Part shown: positions 10,615 to 19,742 of the stretch, piece after piece
How the letters are laid out: each line of letters opens with the position of its first letter
Position numbering within the stretch: position 1 is the stretch's first letter
DNA from: Semisulcospira habei
Lineage: Eukaryota; Mollusca; Gastropoda; Semisulcospiridae
Direction of reading: 5' to 3'
Assembly (NCBI GenBank): GCA_036245525.1
Contig: BTPG01000002.1
Span: 121,435,451-121,499,450, forward strand
DNA: 64,000 bases
The notes under the pieces: generated by a model
Told to the model about the DNA's origin: nothing
Seen by the model: the letters and a program-made list of their open reading frames with translations, nothing else
Database searches by the model: none
Made by a program: the position numbers and the translations under genes

Positions 10615-10732
10615 TGGCTAGACCTGTCTTGGGTCACGTCGCCCGGCGCCTTGCTCGCGGTAAACGGACAAGCCACGGACGGAGGAGCGGCGTGACAGAG
10701 TAGATGTTTATACACGCGTGAACTGGAGAGTG

Positions 10733-10946
10733 TTAACTCATTCAGCCCGACGCACTTATTTCCCAAATTTTGGAGGCGTCATCTAACGACTATGCACCTG
10801 TTGCAGGAGATGGATCGACCATGATAATTCAAGGGTAGTGCCTGATTAGCTTGGCGCCGACAGGCGCCAAGCTAATCTGGCACTACCCTTGAATTGTCAT
10901 AGTCGACCAATCTCCTGCTGTAGTGCGTCAGGGCTGAATGGGTTAA
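10733..10946 (+). mobile_element. Family B MITE, intact 214-bp copy
   Basis: Runs TTAACTCATTCAGCCCGACG to GGGCTGAATGGGTTAA, with TTAA at both ends and imperfect terminal inverted repeats of about 24 bp. The internal hairpin at about 10808-10900 has the centre TTGGCGCC..GGCGCCAA. A sub-terminal pair, GGAGATGGATCGACC and its complement, extends the stem. Best reference copy for family B. Confidence 0.9.
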
Positions 10947-11440
10947 TTGAATTCCAGTGGATTTAACATGCAGTAACGGGGCAGAGTTATAGTTCTAGAC
11001 CAGCTGTGTTTTCCTGGCGACATTTTTATTTCTCTGTGTACTCGGTGACATTTTTTGGCAGGAAGTTTTAAGAAGAACAGCTCTGTATGTTCAGAGATTG
11101 TCGCTTTGGTGTAATCAGATTCGCCCAACGCCGAAAGGTATCTATGCTATAAATTCAATTTAAAGACACAAACCAAAGGATTGTAGGATCACGATTCAAC
11201 CAAGGCAGCGTGGTTTATAAACTTCGGGTTCCCAATTCACATAAACACTGGTCGATGTGGCAATACTGAACACTGTGTATGTGTCTCTCTGATTCCAAAC
11301 ACAATTGCAGAATTGATATTGGATGTGTGTTGCTAAATGGTCTTAGCTTTATTTAGGCCCCATGTTGTAGATATATTTAACGTATTGGACCGGCTGGTGA
11401 CTGACATACATTCAATATTCTGTTTGGTTTTTTTTTCACA
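10947..11440. other. No gene seen
   Basis: AT-rich unrecognised sequence. The 61-codon minus-strand open frame at 10943-11128 partly overlaps the end of a MITE and has no recognisable domain. Confidence 0.45.
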
Positions 11441-11512
11441 AGCAGTGCAGGCACGTCCTGAGAAAGTCTTGTTGCTGTCGGGACGTTAAGAAATGTACAA
11501 TCAATCAATCAA
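11441..11512 (+). mobile_element. SINE or LINE 3' end with AATC tail
   Basis: GCAGGCACGTCCTGAGAAAG through CGGGACGTTAAG, then a short AATC repeat tail. The same 3' block occurs on the minus strand in the SINE at 18951-19248, showing it is a mobile 3' terminus. Confidence 0.6.
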
Positions 11513-11737
11513 CAGTTGCAGAAGGAGTTCAAAGTTTAGCATCCTTCCCATCATGTTTAAATCCGGGGTAAACTGGCCGGCGCCTGCTTGCATGCGTGCA
11601 TTTAGTTTTCAGCGCACCTTGTAATGTTGTATTGACACAGGTCTAGGCTGGAGCAGTAAGGCAGAATAAAGAGTCTCACGCTGTAAATCTGTACTACCCG
11701 CATCGTCTATCGTACACAGGTTTATGGAGAACACCTG

Positions 11738-11854
11738 TTAACTCATTCAATGTGTCATGAATCAATAGCTGCGGAAGTGTCGAATAGCGTTGCCGCCGAC
11801 AACGCTATACGACATTTCCGCAGCTATTGATGCTAGGTACCTTGAATGAGTTAA
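11738..11854. mobile_element. Family F MITE, complete palindrome
   Basis: Begins TTAACTCATTCAATG and ends CCTTGAATGAGTTAA. The inner arms ATCAATAGCTGCGGAAGTGT and CGAATAGCGTTG pair with CAACGCTATACGACATTTCC and the rest of the mirrored arm. The terminal TTAA at 11851-11854 is also the start of the next element. Confidence 0.85.
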
Positions 11855-12072
11855 CAGTACTAGATTGTGCCCGAGGTACGAAATACCTACATTTTTTTTA
11901 GTTATCCTCTGAGGACTGCATTACAATTCAAGAGACAGATCGACCATGATAGTTCAGGGGTGGTGGCAGAATAGCTTGGCGCCTATAGGCGCCAAGCTAT
12001 TCTGCCAACACCCTTGAACTATCATGGTCGAGCCATATCTTGCTGTGGTGTGTCGCGGGCAGGATGAGTTAA
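11851..12072 (+). mobile_element. Family B MITE abutting family F
   Basis: From TTAA at 11851 through GTGCCCGAGGTACGAAAT, a hairpin with centre TTGGCGCCTATAGGCGCCAA, to GCAGGATGAGTTAA. It shares its left TTAA with the preceding F element. It belongs to the B subtype with GTGCCCGAGG flank and GGTGGTGGCAGAAT arms, also seen at 23914-24096. Confidence 0.85.
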
Positions 12073-12626
12073 GACTGCGACCAAAGCAAGTGAATGATTG
12101 CAATTTCAGGTACACGTACGACGCACGTAGTCAAACCGAGAAGAAAGCTATTACCGTAGTGTGCGCTGATCCGTGACACCGCACCTGACATCTTGATAGC
12201 GTCAGTATAAACTCTGTGATCACAAACCGCCAGCGCGAAACAGCCTTTGTACCGTTTTCTTAGTGTACTAATTCGTCACAACTCACCTGTAAGCTGTTTT
12301 TAAATAATAAGATGCAACCTCCCACTGCAAAGTCTTCAGTTATTAATATTCTTTGTGACAGTGCTGTATAAAAAGCTGACTTTGCGGCTGGTAAAACCTG
12401 TTTCATGTATCCTCTGCGGAAGATGTTACTTGTAAAAACAGTGACTGTGTGTGTAAACAAGTTGGTCGCTGTAGGTGTTAGCGAGTTTTTTGTGTGCTTC
12501 AGATCACGAGGTTGCGCACAACTTCTATTTTGTGAAAATGCAAATTATACAAGAATGGTCAAAAATAGCTGCATTTTGCGAATGGCGATTATGACGCCTT
12601 TCTCAGCTGACCGGCACGTGATCGTG
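12073..12626. other. No gene seen
   Basis: No recognised element or protein. Open frames of 66 and 116 codons overlap here on opposite strands; neither has a recognisable domain and the plus-strand one runs into a MITE. Confidence 0.45.
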
Positions 12627-12840
12627 TTAACCCCTTCACTGCCAGTGGACTTAGATTCTGTTTCTGAAATCATTGTAAATTCACCGTTAAAGATTCCCAG
12701 GTGTCAAATGACATGGATACAGAATGGTTTCACCAAGAGGCGTAGATCCTCATGAGCCCCCGCAAGTGCGGGGGCTCATGAGGATCTATGCCTCTTGCAA
12801 TCGGGTGGCGTTCAGTTGTGAATGGCAGGGAAGGGGTTAA
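12627..12840 (+). mobile_element. Family A MITE, intact 214-bp copy
   Basis: TTAACCCCTTCACTGCC at the left and GGCAGGGAAGGGGTTAA at the right are nearly perfect 17-bp terminal inverted repeats including TTAA. The hairpin is at about 12733-12799 with the centre CCCCCGCAAGTGCGGGGG. Best reference copy for family A. Confidence 0.92.
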
Positions 12841-12859
12841 CGCATCTGCTCTGTGTAGA

Positions 12860-12946
12860 CTCATATTCTTAGGTCTATACCCTTCACTGTCCAGAAAAAA
12901 GTTGAACCCATTCCAGCTGCAAGAGGCATAGATCCTCATGAGCCCT
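12860..12946 (-). repeat. Inverted duplicate of a family A right half
   Basis: This 87-bp block is the reverse complement of 13154-13240 with only a few mismatches, including non-element flank (CTCATATTCTTAGGTCTATA). A segment covering half an A element and its neighbour was copied in inverse orientation. Confidence 0.8.
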
Positions 12947-13012
12947 TTCTGTGAAAAGAAAGATGTTTCAATGAAAATCTCGCTATTCACACCCTTCAAG
13001 ACTTTAACAGTT

Positions 13013-13228
13013 CTCCCTTTACAATCGGTGGACGCAAATCTTGTTTTCTGACATATTTATTAATTCAACACCAAACAGCCCCACCCGTCCAAGGAACATG
13101 AATACAAAGTGGTGTCACCAAGAGGCATAGATCCGCATGAGCTCCGCAACTGAGGGGGCTCATGAGGATCTATGTCCCTTGCAGCTGGAATGGGCTCAAC
13201 TTTTTTCTGGACAGTGAAGGGTATAGAC
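13013..13228 (+). mobile_element. Family A MITE, diverged
   Basis: TTAACAGTTCTCCCTTTAC begins a decayed left end. The hairpin at about 13115-13183 is imperfect, with GAGCTCCGCAACTGAGGGG in the centre. The right end CTGGACAGTGAAGGGTATAG has lost TTAA. Confidence 0.7.
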
Positions 13229-13424
13229 CTAAGAATATGAATAAGAGTACAGCTGCTTACACACCTGTCAGTTATTTCTGCCCCGAGGTATATTTGTTGA
13301 CGATGTAACAGAACAGAAAACATCGGTCATTCTGGTACCTATTTTGTACGAAAAGAAAAGCCACTGAAAACACCAGTTCTTATCGGTCACTCGGTGCATT
13401 TAGAGAGCAAAGACAATTACTCCT

Positions 13425-13479
13425 GCAAGAGGCATAGATCCTCATTAGAAGCTCATGAGAATCTATGTCTCTTGCTGAA
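13425..13479. mobile_element. Family A core hairpin, shortened
   Basis: TGCAAGAGGCATAGATCCTC and GAGAATCTATGTCTCTTGC pair. The GC centre is deleted and replaced by ATTAGAAGCTCAT. Confidence 0.6.
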
Positions 13480-13879
13480 TCAGTCCATGTCAATATTCTT
13501 CAGACAAAGAAAGACATAAGGCGAAATTGTTTACCCCCACGATGTATCAGTGTAGTCGATGCTTGATTGCCGGCAGGAGTGCCAATATAAGAGAGAACCG
13601 GCCGATTACAAACAAACTTCCCTCCTTCGAGTAGTTAGTCTTCAAGCGACCCAAAAAAGGTGAGAATTGGATTTCCTATGTCAGTCGCCCACTAGTTCTG
13701 GGTGCATGACATCACCCTCCCAATATAATGACAATGGTTCTGCCCGCTATGTTGTGGGCCCTGGTCAGGATAACTAAAGAAAGAGAATGGTCTTAGCAGG
13801 GCTTATTGTCCATCAAGGCTGATCACTCTAATCTAAATGTCGGTGTCACAAAGTTTCTCAACAAAGGTTTAAATTCACA

Positions 13880-14085
13880 AAGTTAGAAGCTGTTTGCTGA
13901 AGACTGCATGCTAGTGGAGAAAAAAGACCGTGATACTTCAAGGGTGGTGCCAGAATAGCTTGGCACCTAAAGACTGTACGCTAGTTGAGAAAAAGCACAA
14001 CCTTGATGTTGGGCGCCAAGCGAGGCTATTCCGGCACCACCCTTGAACTGTCCAGGTCGACCACCACCTGTTGTAGGGTAGAATG
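13880..14085. mobile_element. Family B element with an insertion in the loop
   Basis: The left arm TTCAAGGGTGGTGCCAGAAT and the right arm ATTCCGGCACCACCCTTGAA are separated by about 75 bp. The flank CATGCTAGTGGAGAAAAA is repeated, diverged, inside the loop, suggesting a local duplication split the hairpin. Confidence 0.6.
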
Positions 14086-14947
14086 TGTGAAAGAGAAATT
14101 TAAAGTGTTCCTGCCTCGAATGTTTACCCGACTAATCCGCTTACAGATTAAAGTGGTCGTCGGCCAAAAAGCAAGGAAATACTTTTGGGGACGCGTGGAT
14201 TTGGACTAGCAGCGAACCCCGTCAACGTTTCTGCTGACGAGGACCACAGAGTCTTATCTGGACCCTAGAACAACGCCACTCAAGAGTGTGTATACAGTGT
14301 ATGTGGAACATCAAAGAAGAACCTCCTCTGAACAGTTCAGTTCACAATAGCCTGCAAAGGACAGCAGAGCTTTATAATCTCAGTCTGTCTATCTGAACTG
14401 CGGGGATCACACATTTATATCTACGCGTAAGGATAATCTCATCTGAACTACATAACAAACATCGATCTTCATATGCAGTTTTTATCGACGCACAAATATA
14501 TTGCAACAGAGCCTTATCCTCCTCCACGCGTTTACATCTATGCTGAGGCTTGGATGTGTATAGCTAACACCGTGTGAAGGACCTCAGCCCAAAGTTGACG
14601 TACCCGTTTAAATTATTCTTGTGTCACTTGTTCCGTGACCTGAGAAAGTGTGTTGCCTTCACAGGCGGCGGCGTTACAGGAACGGAACTGTGCAGCGGGG
14701 TCTGCCTGACTGTTGTACGTGTACTAATATCAAGGCCTCGAGGAAGACGCTTGACAACACGGAGTGTACGTTAGACAGGTGAGTGAGTGACGTGTTGTAT
14801 TGTTTGTGCTTTTACACCTGGCGCTGAAATATGTTCCTAATACTTATCTGATCACGGTGAAAGTACTGTATTTCGTGAGCAGCTTAGTCCGGCAGTGGCG
14901 CTTGGTTCAGACGGGATACATACAATTAGAAAGAACATCCCTTGGGA
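14086..14947. other. No gene seen
   Basis: About 860 bp with no recognised element. The 66-codon frame at 14574-14774 ends in a CAG|GTGAGT-like donor context (ACAGGTGAGTGAG at about 14776), but no homology is recognised, so it is not called an exon. Confidence 0.4.
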
Positions 14948-15067
14948 TTAATCCTTTGGCTGTCGGTAGCGGTTTTGTCGCGATGATTCCTGTAGGATGT
15001 CAGGGTGTTGTTATTCCTGTAGGAATCATCGCGACAAAAATCGCTACCGACAACCAACAGGTTTTTA
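14948..15067. mobile_element. Family D element with an enlarged loop
   Basis: TTAATCCTTTGGCTGTCGGT and GCGGTTTTGTCGCGATGATT pair with AATCATCGCGACAAAAATCG and ACCGACAACC. TTCCTGTAGGA occurs twice in the loop, so part of one arm is duplicated. Confidence 0.75.
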
Positions 15068-15209
15068 AACACGTCCTCGGGCCGATGTATACCATGATGT
15101 CGGCCCGCGGATCATTGTCGTACGGGTAGCTTCTTTGTGCTGGTACTGCATGGTAAGACTACTTCAGTTCTAATCATTCATCTGTTTGCTGGGGACGTAG
15201 ATATTCTAA

Positions 15210-15289
15210 CGGCCTTTGGCTGTCGGTAGCGCTTTTGTCCAGGCGATTCAGTCCTGCAGGAGAAAAGCGCTACCGACAGCCAAAGGGTT
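15210..15289. mobile_element. Family D element
   Basis: GCCTTTGGCTGTCGGTAGCG and its complement CGCTACCGACAGCCAAAGG surround CTTTTGTCC..TCCTGCAGGAGAAAAG. The right end reads GGGTTGA, a decayed TTAA. It lies 140 bp from the previous D. Confidence 0.75.
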
Positions 15290-15370
15290 GATGAGCTCAC
15301 GGCTTCATGATAAACTGTATCTCATGTTAAACCCGGCAGCATTCAGACATATCTGTTTCTAACGCCGGAG

Positions 15371-15664
<294 letters not shown>

Positions 15665-15686
15665 AAAAAATAATAATAATAATAAA

Positions 15687-15692
15687 TTTATT
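15687..15692 (-). promoter_or_regulatory. Candidate polyadenylation signal
   Basis: TTTATT on the plus strand reads AATAAA on the minus strand, about 200 bp past the stop of the 320-codon ORF. It is followed on that strand by an ATT-repeat tail, as at the 3' end of a transcript or retroposed copy. Confidence 0.5.
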
Positions 15693-15892
15693 TCAGTTTT
15701 TGCAGGCCATCAGGCCCATATGAACAATGAGTACAATTTGCACAGAACAAAAAACGATCGAATGAACCGACGCGGAAACCGACGTCATTCACGACAGTTC
15801 AGTATATCATGACTGATTCAGTCAATGTAATAGTCACTCGTGTACGGGCTTCAGCGTGTAGTCCGACAGTCACGCAGCGACACTGTGCAGTG

Positions 15893-16855
15893 TTATCCAA
15901 GGAGATGTCGCACCAAAGTCGCCAGGAGATGTAGGTCTGTCTCCATGATGTCGAAGTCATCACGGTGTGTCTGTCTGTCCACAGACCCACCTTGACGTAA
16001 CCTGTCCAAATAGTAACGTTCTGTCTGTGTTGTTTTTGCGTGCTTGATGAACCAGTTCAACACGCTATGCTTGTGACAGTCATACACAATGATAATGTCA
16101 TCACTCTCTCCCAGCAGTAACTGCTGAGCTTGTGAGGGTCCACTGTCAAACACAATATTATTGAACTTTATGTTTCTGGATGGTTTTCGTAGCAGTTTTT
16201 GTGTCGGCCTCTCTGTGATTCCGGCCACATACAGTTTAGTAGTGTGTACGTCGTAACCAGCTGCTTCTCCTTCTTTTTCGATGTCAAACACATCATCATG
16301 TTGAGATGCTGGAGTGGACAAACTGAAATAGTCCACAGTCCTGTCCAGGTTTTCAACTTTTGATACATCTGTAGCACACGCCCCCTGCACAACATTCCAC
16401 TGTGTCAGGTCATTGTCAATACCGTGAACAGCACGTGGGGTGCGTGATGTGTCCTCTGTTGCCTCTGTGATTGTGTTGGAATGTAGGTCAGTATCTGGTG
16501 TTGACACAAATAAACTGAAGTGTTTGTCATTGTCACTTGCCTTTGTTTCTGTGTTGTTGTTGTCATCATTCTGTGATTCTTGTGTACCTTGGGCTTGGGT
16601 GTTGTTGCTGTCCAGTCTCGCCCGATGTTGCTCGGCCCTCCTCTTGTCACGCCGCATCTGGCTTGGGGGTTTACGTCGCCACTGTCCATTGCGTGTAGTG
16701 ATGGCGGTCCCGGTCTGCTCTGCTGCCGTACACAGCCTGAGCACAAAAGTCATGTCCTCACCTTCCCCGGCGATTTTCCACGATTTAATGGAATGGTCAG
16801 CTAGCAGGATGTTTAGCAATCCCTCAACAGCGTTGGGAAGCCCGACGACTGGCAT
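15893..16855 (-). CDS. 320-aa protein of unknown function
   Basis: An uninterrupted minus-strand frame far longer than the chance frames around it. The start ATG has A at -3 (GAAAATGCC). Residues 1-50 look globular (LPNAVEGLLNILLADHSIK). Residues 59-80 are strongly basic, with WRRKPPSQMRRDKRRAEQHR. Residues 82-110 are N/Q/D-rich and probably disordered. The last 110 residues look folded again and include DDIIIVYDCHKHSVLNWF. There is no signal peptide or membrane segment. I do not recognise a catalytic domain. The WRRKPPSQ-RRDK-RA motif resembles ORFs I associate with repetitive sequence in marine invertebrates, a weak recollection. The AATAAA and ATT tail downstream suit either an intronless gene or a retrotransposon ORF1-type protein. 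Confidence 0.6.
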   Translation of the reverse strand: MPVVGLPNAVEGLLNILLADHSIKSWKIAGEGEDMTFVLRLCTAAEQTGTAITTRNGQWRRKPPSQMRRDKRRAEQHRARLDSNNTQAQGTQESQNDDNNNTETKASDNDKHFSLFVSTPDTDLHSNTITEATEDTSRTPRAVHGIDNDLTQWNVVQGACATDVSKVENLDRTVDYFSLSTPASQHDDVFDIEKEGEAAGYDVHTTKLYVAGITERPTQKLLRKPSRNIKFNNIVFDSGPSQAQQLLLGESDDIIIVYDCHKHSVLNWFIKHAKTTQTERYYLDRLRQGGSVDRQTHRDDFDIMETDLHLLATLVRHLLG

Positions 16856-16927
16856 TTTCAGGATATTTCTCGAAAAATTCCGAGACCTAACAAACGGGTA
16901 CTGCTAGCTTGTCCAAGGGGAGGCCAC

Positions 16928-16928
<1 letters not shown>

Positions 16929-16962
<34 letters not shown>
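16929..16962 (+). repeat. GT microsatellite
   Basis: A pure GT run of about 30 bp just upstream of the minus-strand ORF start. Confidence 0.9.
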
Positions 16963-17014
16963 CTTGAGGCCAGGAGAGGTCCTTTTAGTCCTGACACACG
17001 TTAACAGTATTATG

Positions 17015-17085
17015 AACCGACCTTTGAACTATCATAGTCGATCTATCTCTAAATCGTAACGCAGTCTTCAGATGACAACTCCCAA
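17015..17085. mobile_element. Family B right-side fragment
   Basis: TTTGAACTATCATAGTCGAT and AACGCAGTCTTCAGATGACA match the right arm and flank of the B subtype at 59849-60059. The rest is absent. Confidence 0.45.
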
Positions 17086-17420
17086 CGTTAGATATTGCGA
17101 TATCATGGCTCAGGGTGTCAACGTGTCTGTACTATGACTCTTCATCTGTATGTCCGTTTCGGTGTGCATAAAGAAACGCGCTTTGAAATCAGTGACTGAG
17201 ACAGAGCAGTTCACTAAATATGCGCTTGTTATCTAGGACCGTGTTTCCTTTGTTCCTTAATTCCAAATTTTATTTGTGTGTTTTTTTGTGTTGTTGTTTT
17301 TTTTTTTACGCGCTAGGCAGTCAATTAATCGTTTCGTCTGGATTATCTGTGGCGAGGAAACAAGCATACAGTCGTTTCAAATACACGTGTATTCCCTTCT
17401 TAGCACTCATGATAAGTATT

Positions 17421-17722
17421 TTAACCCCTTGACCGCTACTGACGATACCTGTACCGGTTTCGGACCACTTTATAAAATTTCAAATACAAGCGATCAAAAT
17501 TTCCGAGGCCTCTGGGCTGACCCTTCGCACCATGTGAATGTCCTGTGTTTGTCTTCAGAGTGTACTGATGTGTGTGTGTCGCGTAAGCGTGCGTGTTGGG
17601 TTTAGTTCGCGGCGCTTTAAGCTGATTCGCAGAATTGGGAAAAGCGCCTATATAATAACGGAAAAGACGCGTCTCAAGTTGTTCCGCTAAAAGTGTGTCG
17701 TCAGTGACAATCAAGGGGTTAA
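17421..17722. mobile_element. Family I MITE, complete ends
   Basis: Starts TTAACCCCTTGACCGCTACT and ends CAGTGACAATCAAGGGGTTAA. The region near the right end has GAAAAGACGCGTC as in the I element at 4486-4638. The left half differs from a simple palindrome. It shares the TTAA at 17719-17722 with the D element that follows. Confidence 0.7.
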
Positions 17723-17788
17723 CCCTTTGCCTGTCGGCAGCGGTTCATTTGTCGCGACATAACCCGCTGCCGACAGCCAAAGGATTAA
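17719..17788. mobile_element. Family D MITE, short complete copy
   Basis: TTAACCCTTTGCCTGTCGGC to GCCGACAGCCAAAGGATTAA, a 70-bp near-perfect palindrome around TTTGTCGCGACA. It abuts the family I element with one shared TTAA. Confidence 0.88.
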
Positions 17789-17984
17789 AAGCGGCCTGTG
17801 TAATTGTAGGGTTGGTTGGTGTGTCGCCTGCATACCCTTATAACGAGGGTTTGGTCCTCGCAACGCCCAACAAAAGTCCTACACAAAACTCTGTGCTGCT
17901 GTACGATACACAAAAAGTCCTTCACGTGATCGTCAGTATGCTCCGCGCCCTGAGGCGCCAGTCCACAATCTAGCTTCAGTAAGC

Positions 17985-18080
17985 ACGAGGTCTTCGGACC
18001 GACGTCAGTCGCAGTCGGCCCACGCCCTTTCGCCGACTGCGACCGATGTCGGCCCGAGGGCCATTTGCTGACTGGGCTTT
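17985..18080. repeat. Family C element, long form
   Basis: TCGGACCGACGTCAGTCGCA and GTCGGC pair with GCCGACTGCGACCGATGTCG and GCCCGA. The palindrome has GC-rich arms and a loop near CCCACGCCCTTTC. Confidence 0.65.
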
Positions 18081-18358
18081 TGCACTACTGTTGAGCTACA
18101 TTGGCGGATACATAAACTACATCTTCTGAAATATAGCTATAAGTTTAACGGCACTATAACATTGAACGACGTTGGATGTGTACTGGCTCTGAGTACCGGC
18201 CTTACTCAGATGGTTTGTAAATTAGGCCTAGTGCATAACTTGTATTCGTGGTTCAAACGTTGCAATATACCCTATGACTGGCTAAAAAAAAAAAATAAAA
18301 AAAATAAATGGAAGCATAACTTTCGTTAGTTATTATTGGTTCAAACTTTGCTGCATAC

Positions 18359-18572
18359 TTAACTCATTCAGCCCGACGCACGTATTTCCCAAATTTTAGA
18401 GGCGTCATCTAATGACTATGCACCAGTTGCAGGAGATGGATCGACCATGATAATTCAAGGGCAGTGCCAGATTAGCTTGGCGCCGACAGGCACCAAGCTA
18501 ATTTGACACTACCCTTGAATTATCATGGTCGACCCATCTCCTGCTGTAGTGCGTCAGGGCTGAATGGGTTAA
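18359..18572 (+). mobile_element. Family B MITE, intact 214-bp copy
   Basis: TTAACTCATTCAGCCCGACG to GGGCTGAATGGGTTAA with the usual hairpin around TTGGCGCCGACAGGCACC. It sits in the first unit of a local duplication whose second unit carries the B at 18907-19405. Confidence 0.9.
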
Positions 18573-18670
18573 TACATGGAGCTAGCTAGTTCGAAAACTG
18601 ACTTGCAGCATACATTAGGGGTTACACATTTGTGGCAAGCCTTTTATAGCTGGTTCCAAAATCTGTACAA

Positions 18671-18676
<6 letters not shown>

Positions 18677-18717
<41 letters not shown>

Positions 18718-18718
18718 C
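18677..18718 (+). repeat. ATT microsatellite
   Basis: About 14 ATT units between the two duplicated B-bearing segments. Confidence 0.9.
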
Positions 18719-18785
18719 TCGAAATTGTTATGATCTCAAAATCTTGCTTGCAGCATACCTCAAGTTTAAAAGTTGTGGCATACCT

Positions 18786-18905
18786 TCACGTGTTTACTAT
18801 TGATTGGTTCAAACTTTGCAATGTACCTTATGATTGGTTCAAACTTTGCAACGTACCTTATGACTGGTTGAAAGGTTGCAGCGTACCTTCACAAGTCATT
18901 ATCGG
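18786..18905 (+). repeat. Short tandem repeat around GGTTCAAACTTTGCA
   Basis: Three to four diverged units of about 33 bp contain GATTGGTTCAAACTTTGCA and GTACCTTATGA. Related units appear at 18250 and 18335, so the repeat predates the B insertions. Confidence 0.7.
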
Positions 18906-18906
18906 T

Positions 18907-18944
18907 TTAACTCATTCAGCCCGACGACCGTATTTCCCAAATTT

Positions 18945-19004
<60 letters not shown>

Positions 19005-19405
19005 AGATTGCTTTACGTCCCGCAAGCGACAAAGGCCTTCTCAGGACGTGCCTGCGCTAAATGAAGAAAAGAACTGCAAGAAGCGCAGACAGGAGGGAGA
19101 ATTTCAAAAGAAAAATACAGATGAATGGACCAGAAAGACAGAAATACAAACCCCCAAAAGAGTAGAACTCACCTTGCAGGGGTTAGACACGGGTGACCCT
19201 AGGAACTAAAAAGTAGACAACCCCACCTAGGGCAAACCCGGCGGGGGACCAAATTTTGGAGGCGTCATCTAATGACTATGTACCAGTTGTAGGAGATGGA
19301 TCGACCATAATAATTCAAGGATAGTGCCAGCTAATCTGGCACTACCTTTAAATTATCATGGTCGACCCATTTCCTGCTGTAGTGCGTCAGGGCTGAATGG
19401 GTTAA
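18907..19405 (+). mobile_element. Family B MITE split by a SINE
   Basis: The left part 18907-18950 runs TTAACTCATTCAGCCCGACG to CCAAATTTTGGA. The right part 19249-19405 repeats CCAAATTTTGGA and continues to GGGCTGAATGGGTTAA. The B hairpin itself has lost its TTGGCGCC centre. The interruption is the SINE at 18951-19248. Confidence 0.85.
18951..19248 (-). mobile_element. SINE nested in a B element, with target duplication
   Basis: The insert is flanked by a 12-13 bp direct repeat, CCAAATTTTGGA, matching uninterrupted B copies. Read on the minus strand it starts TCCCCCGCCGGGTTTGCCC and ends GCACGTCCTGAGAAGGCC through GGGACGTAAAGCAATC, then a CT-repeat tail of about 50 bp. The 3' block matches 11441-11512. 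The tail and long target duplication indicate LINE-type retroposition. It encodes no recognisable protein. Confidence 0.82.
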
Positions 19406-19512
19406 ACTTTGCTGCATACATTACACACGTAGCTAGCTCAAAAACTGACTTGCAGCATACTGTAGGTTGCACATTTGTGGCAAGCTTTATAGCAGTTTCG
19501 AAAATCTCTGTA

Positions 19513-19664
19513 TGGATGGCTCGGTGGTAGAGCGTTCGTCTCTCGCCCGAAACAAAGGTCGCGGGTTCGAATCAAGCTGGGGTCAAAATTTGTTCAGACC
19601 CTGTTCGGTGCCCCGTCTTTGACATCACCTTTGTGGTAGACAAAAGACGTTAAGCCCTAAATGT
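19513..19664 (+). mobile_element. tRNA-derived SINE
   Basis: The head has an A box-like TGGCTCGGTGGTAGAGCG and a B box GGGTTCGAATC at about 19563-19573, spaced as in a tRNA. It is followed by a body, CTGGGGTCAAAATTTGTTCA, that is not tRNA. The same head and body recur on the minus strand at 33770-33908. That dispersal, plus lack of a clean cloverleaf 3' half, argues against a functional tRNA gene. Confidence 0.82.
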
Positions 19665-19742
19665 TTAACTTCGAGACGTGCCGCATACGGATATGCGGCA
19701 ATTTGCCGTGTATCCGTATGCGGCACGTCTCGAATGAGTTAA
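19665..19742. mobile_element. Family E MITE, complete palindrome
   Basis: TTAACTTCGAGACGTGCCGC and ATACGGATATGCGGC are mirrored to CGTCTCGAATGAGTTAA, 78 bp TTAA to TTAA. It lies directly at the 3' end of the SINE. Confidence 0.88.

Noticed and set aside
14574..14784. Coding exon ending at ACAGGTGAGT
   Set aside because: The donor-like site is good, but the short frame has no recognised homology and no supported acceptor.
16440..16907. 155-codon plus-strand ORF
   Set aside because: Shadow of the 320-codon minus-strand frame.
19513..19590. Functional tRNA gene
   Set aside because: A and B boxes are present, but the acceptor stem does not close and the same head plus non-tRNA body recurs at 33770-33908, so it is a SINE.
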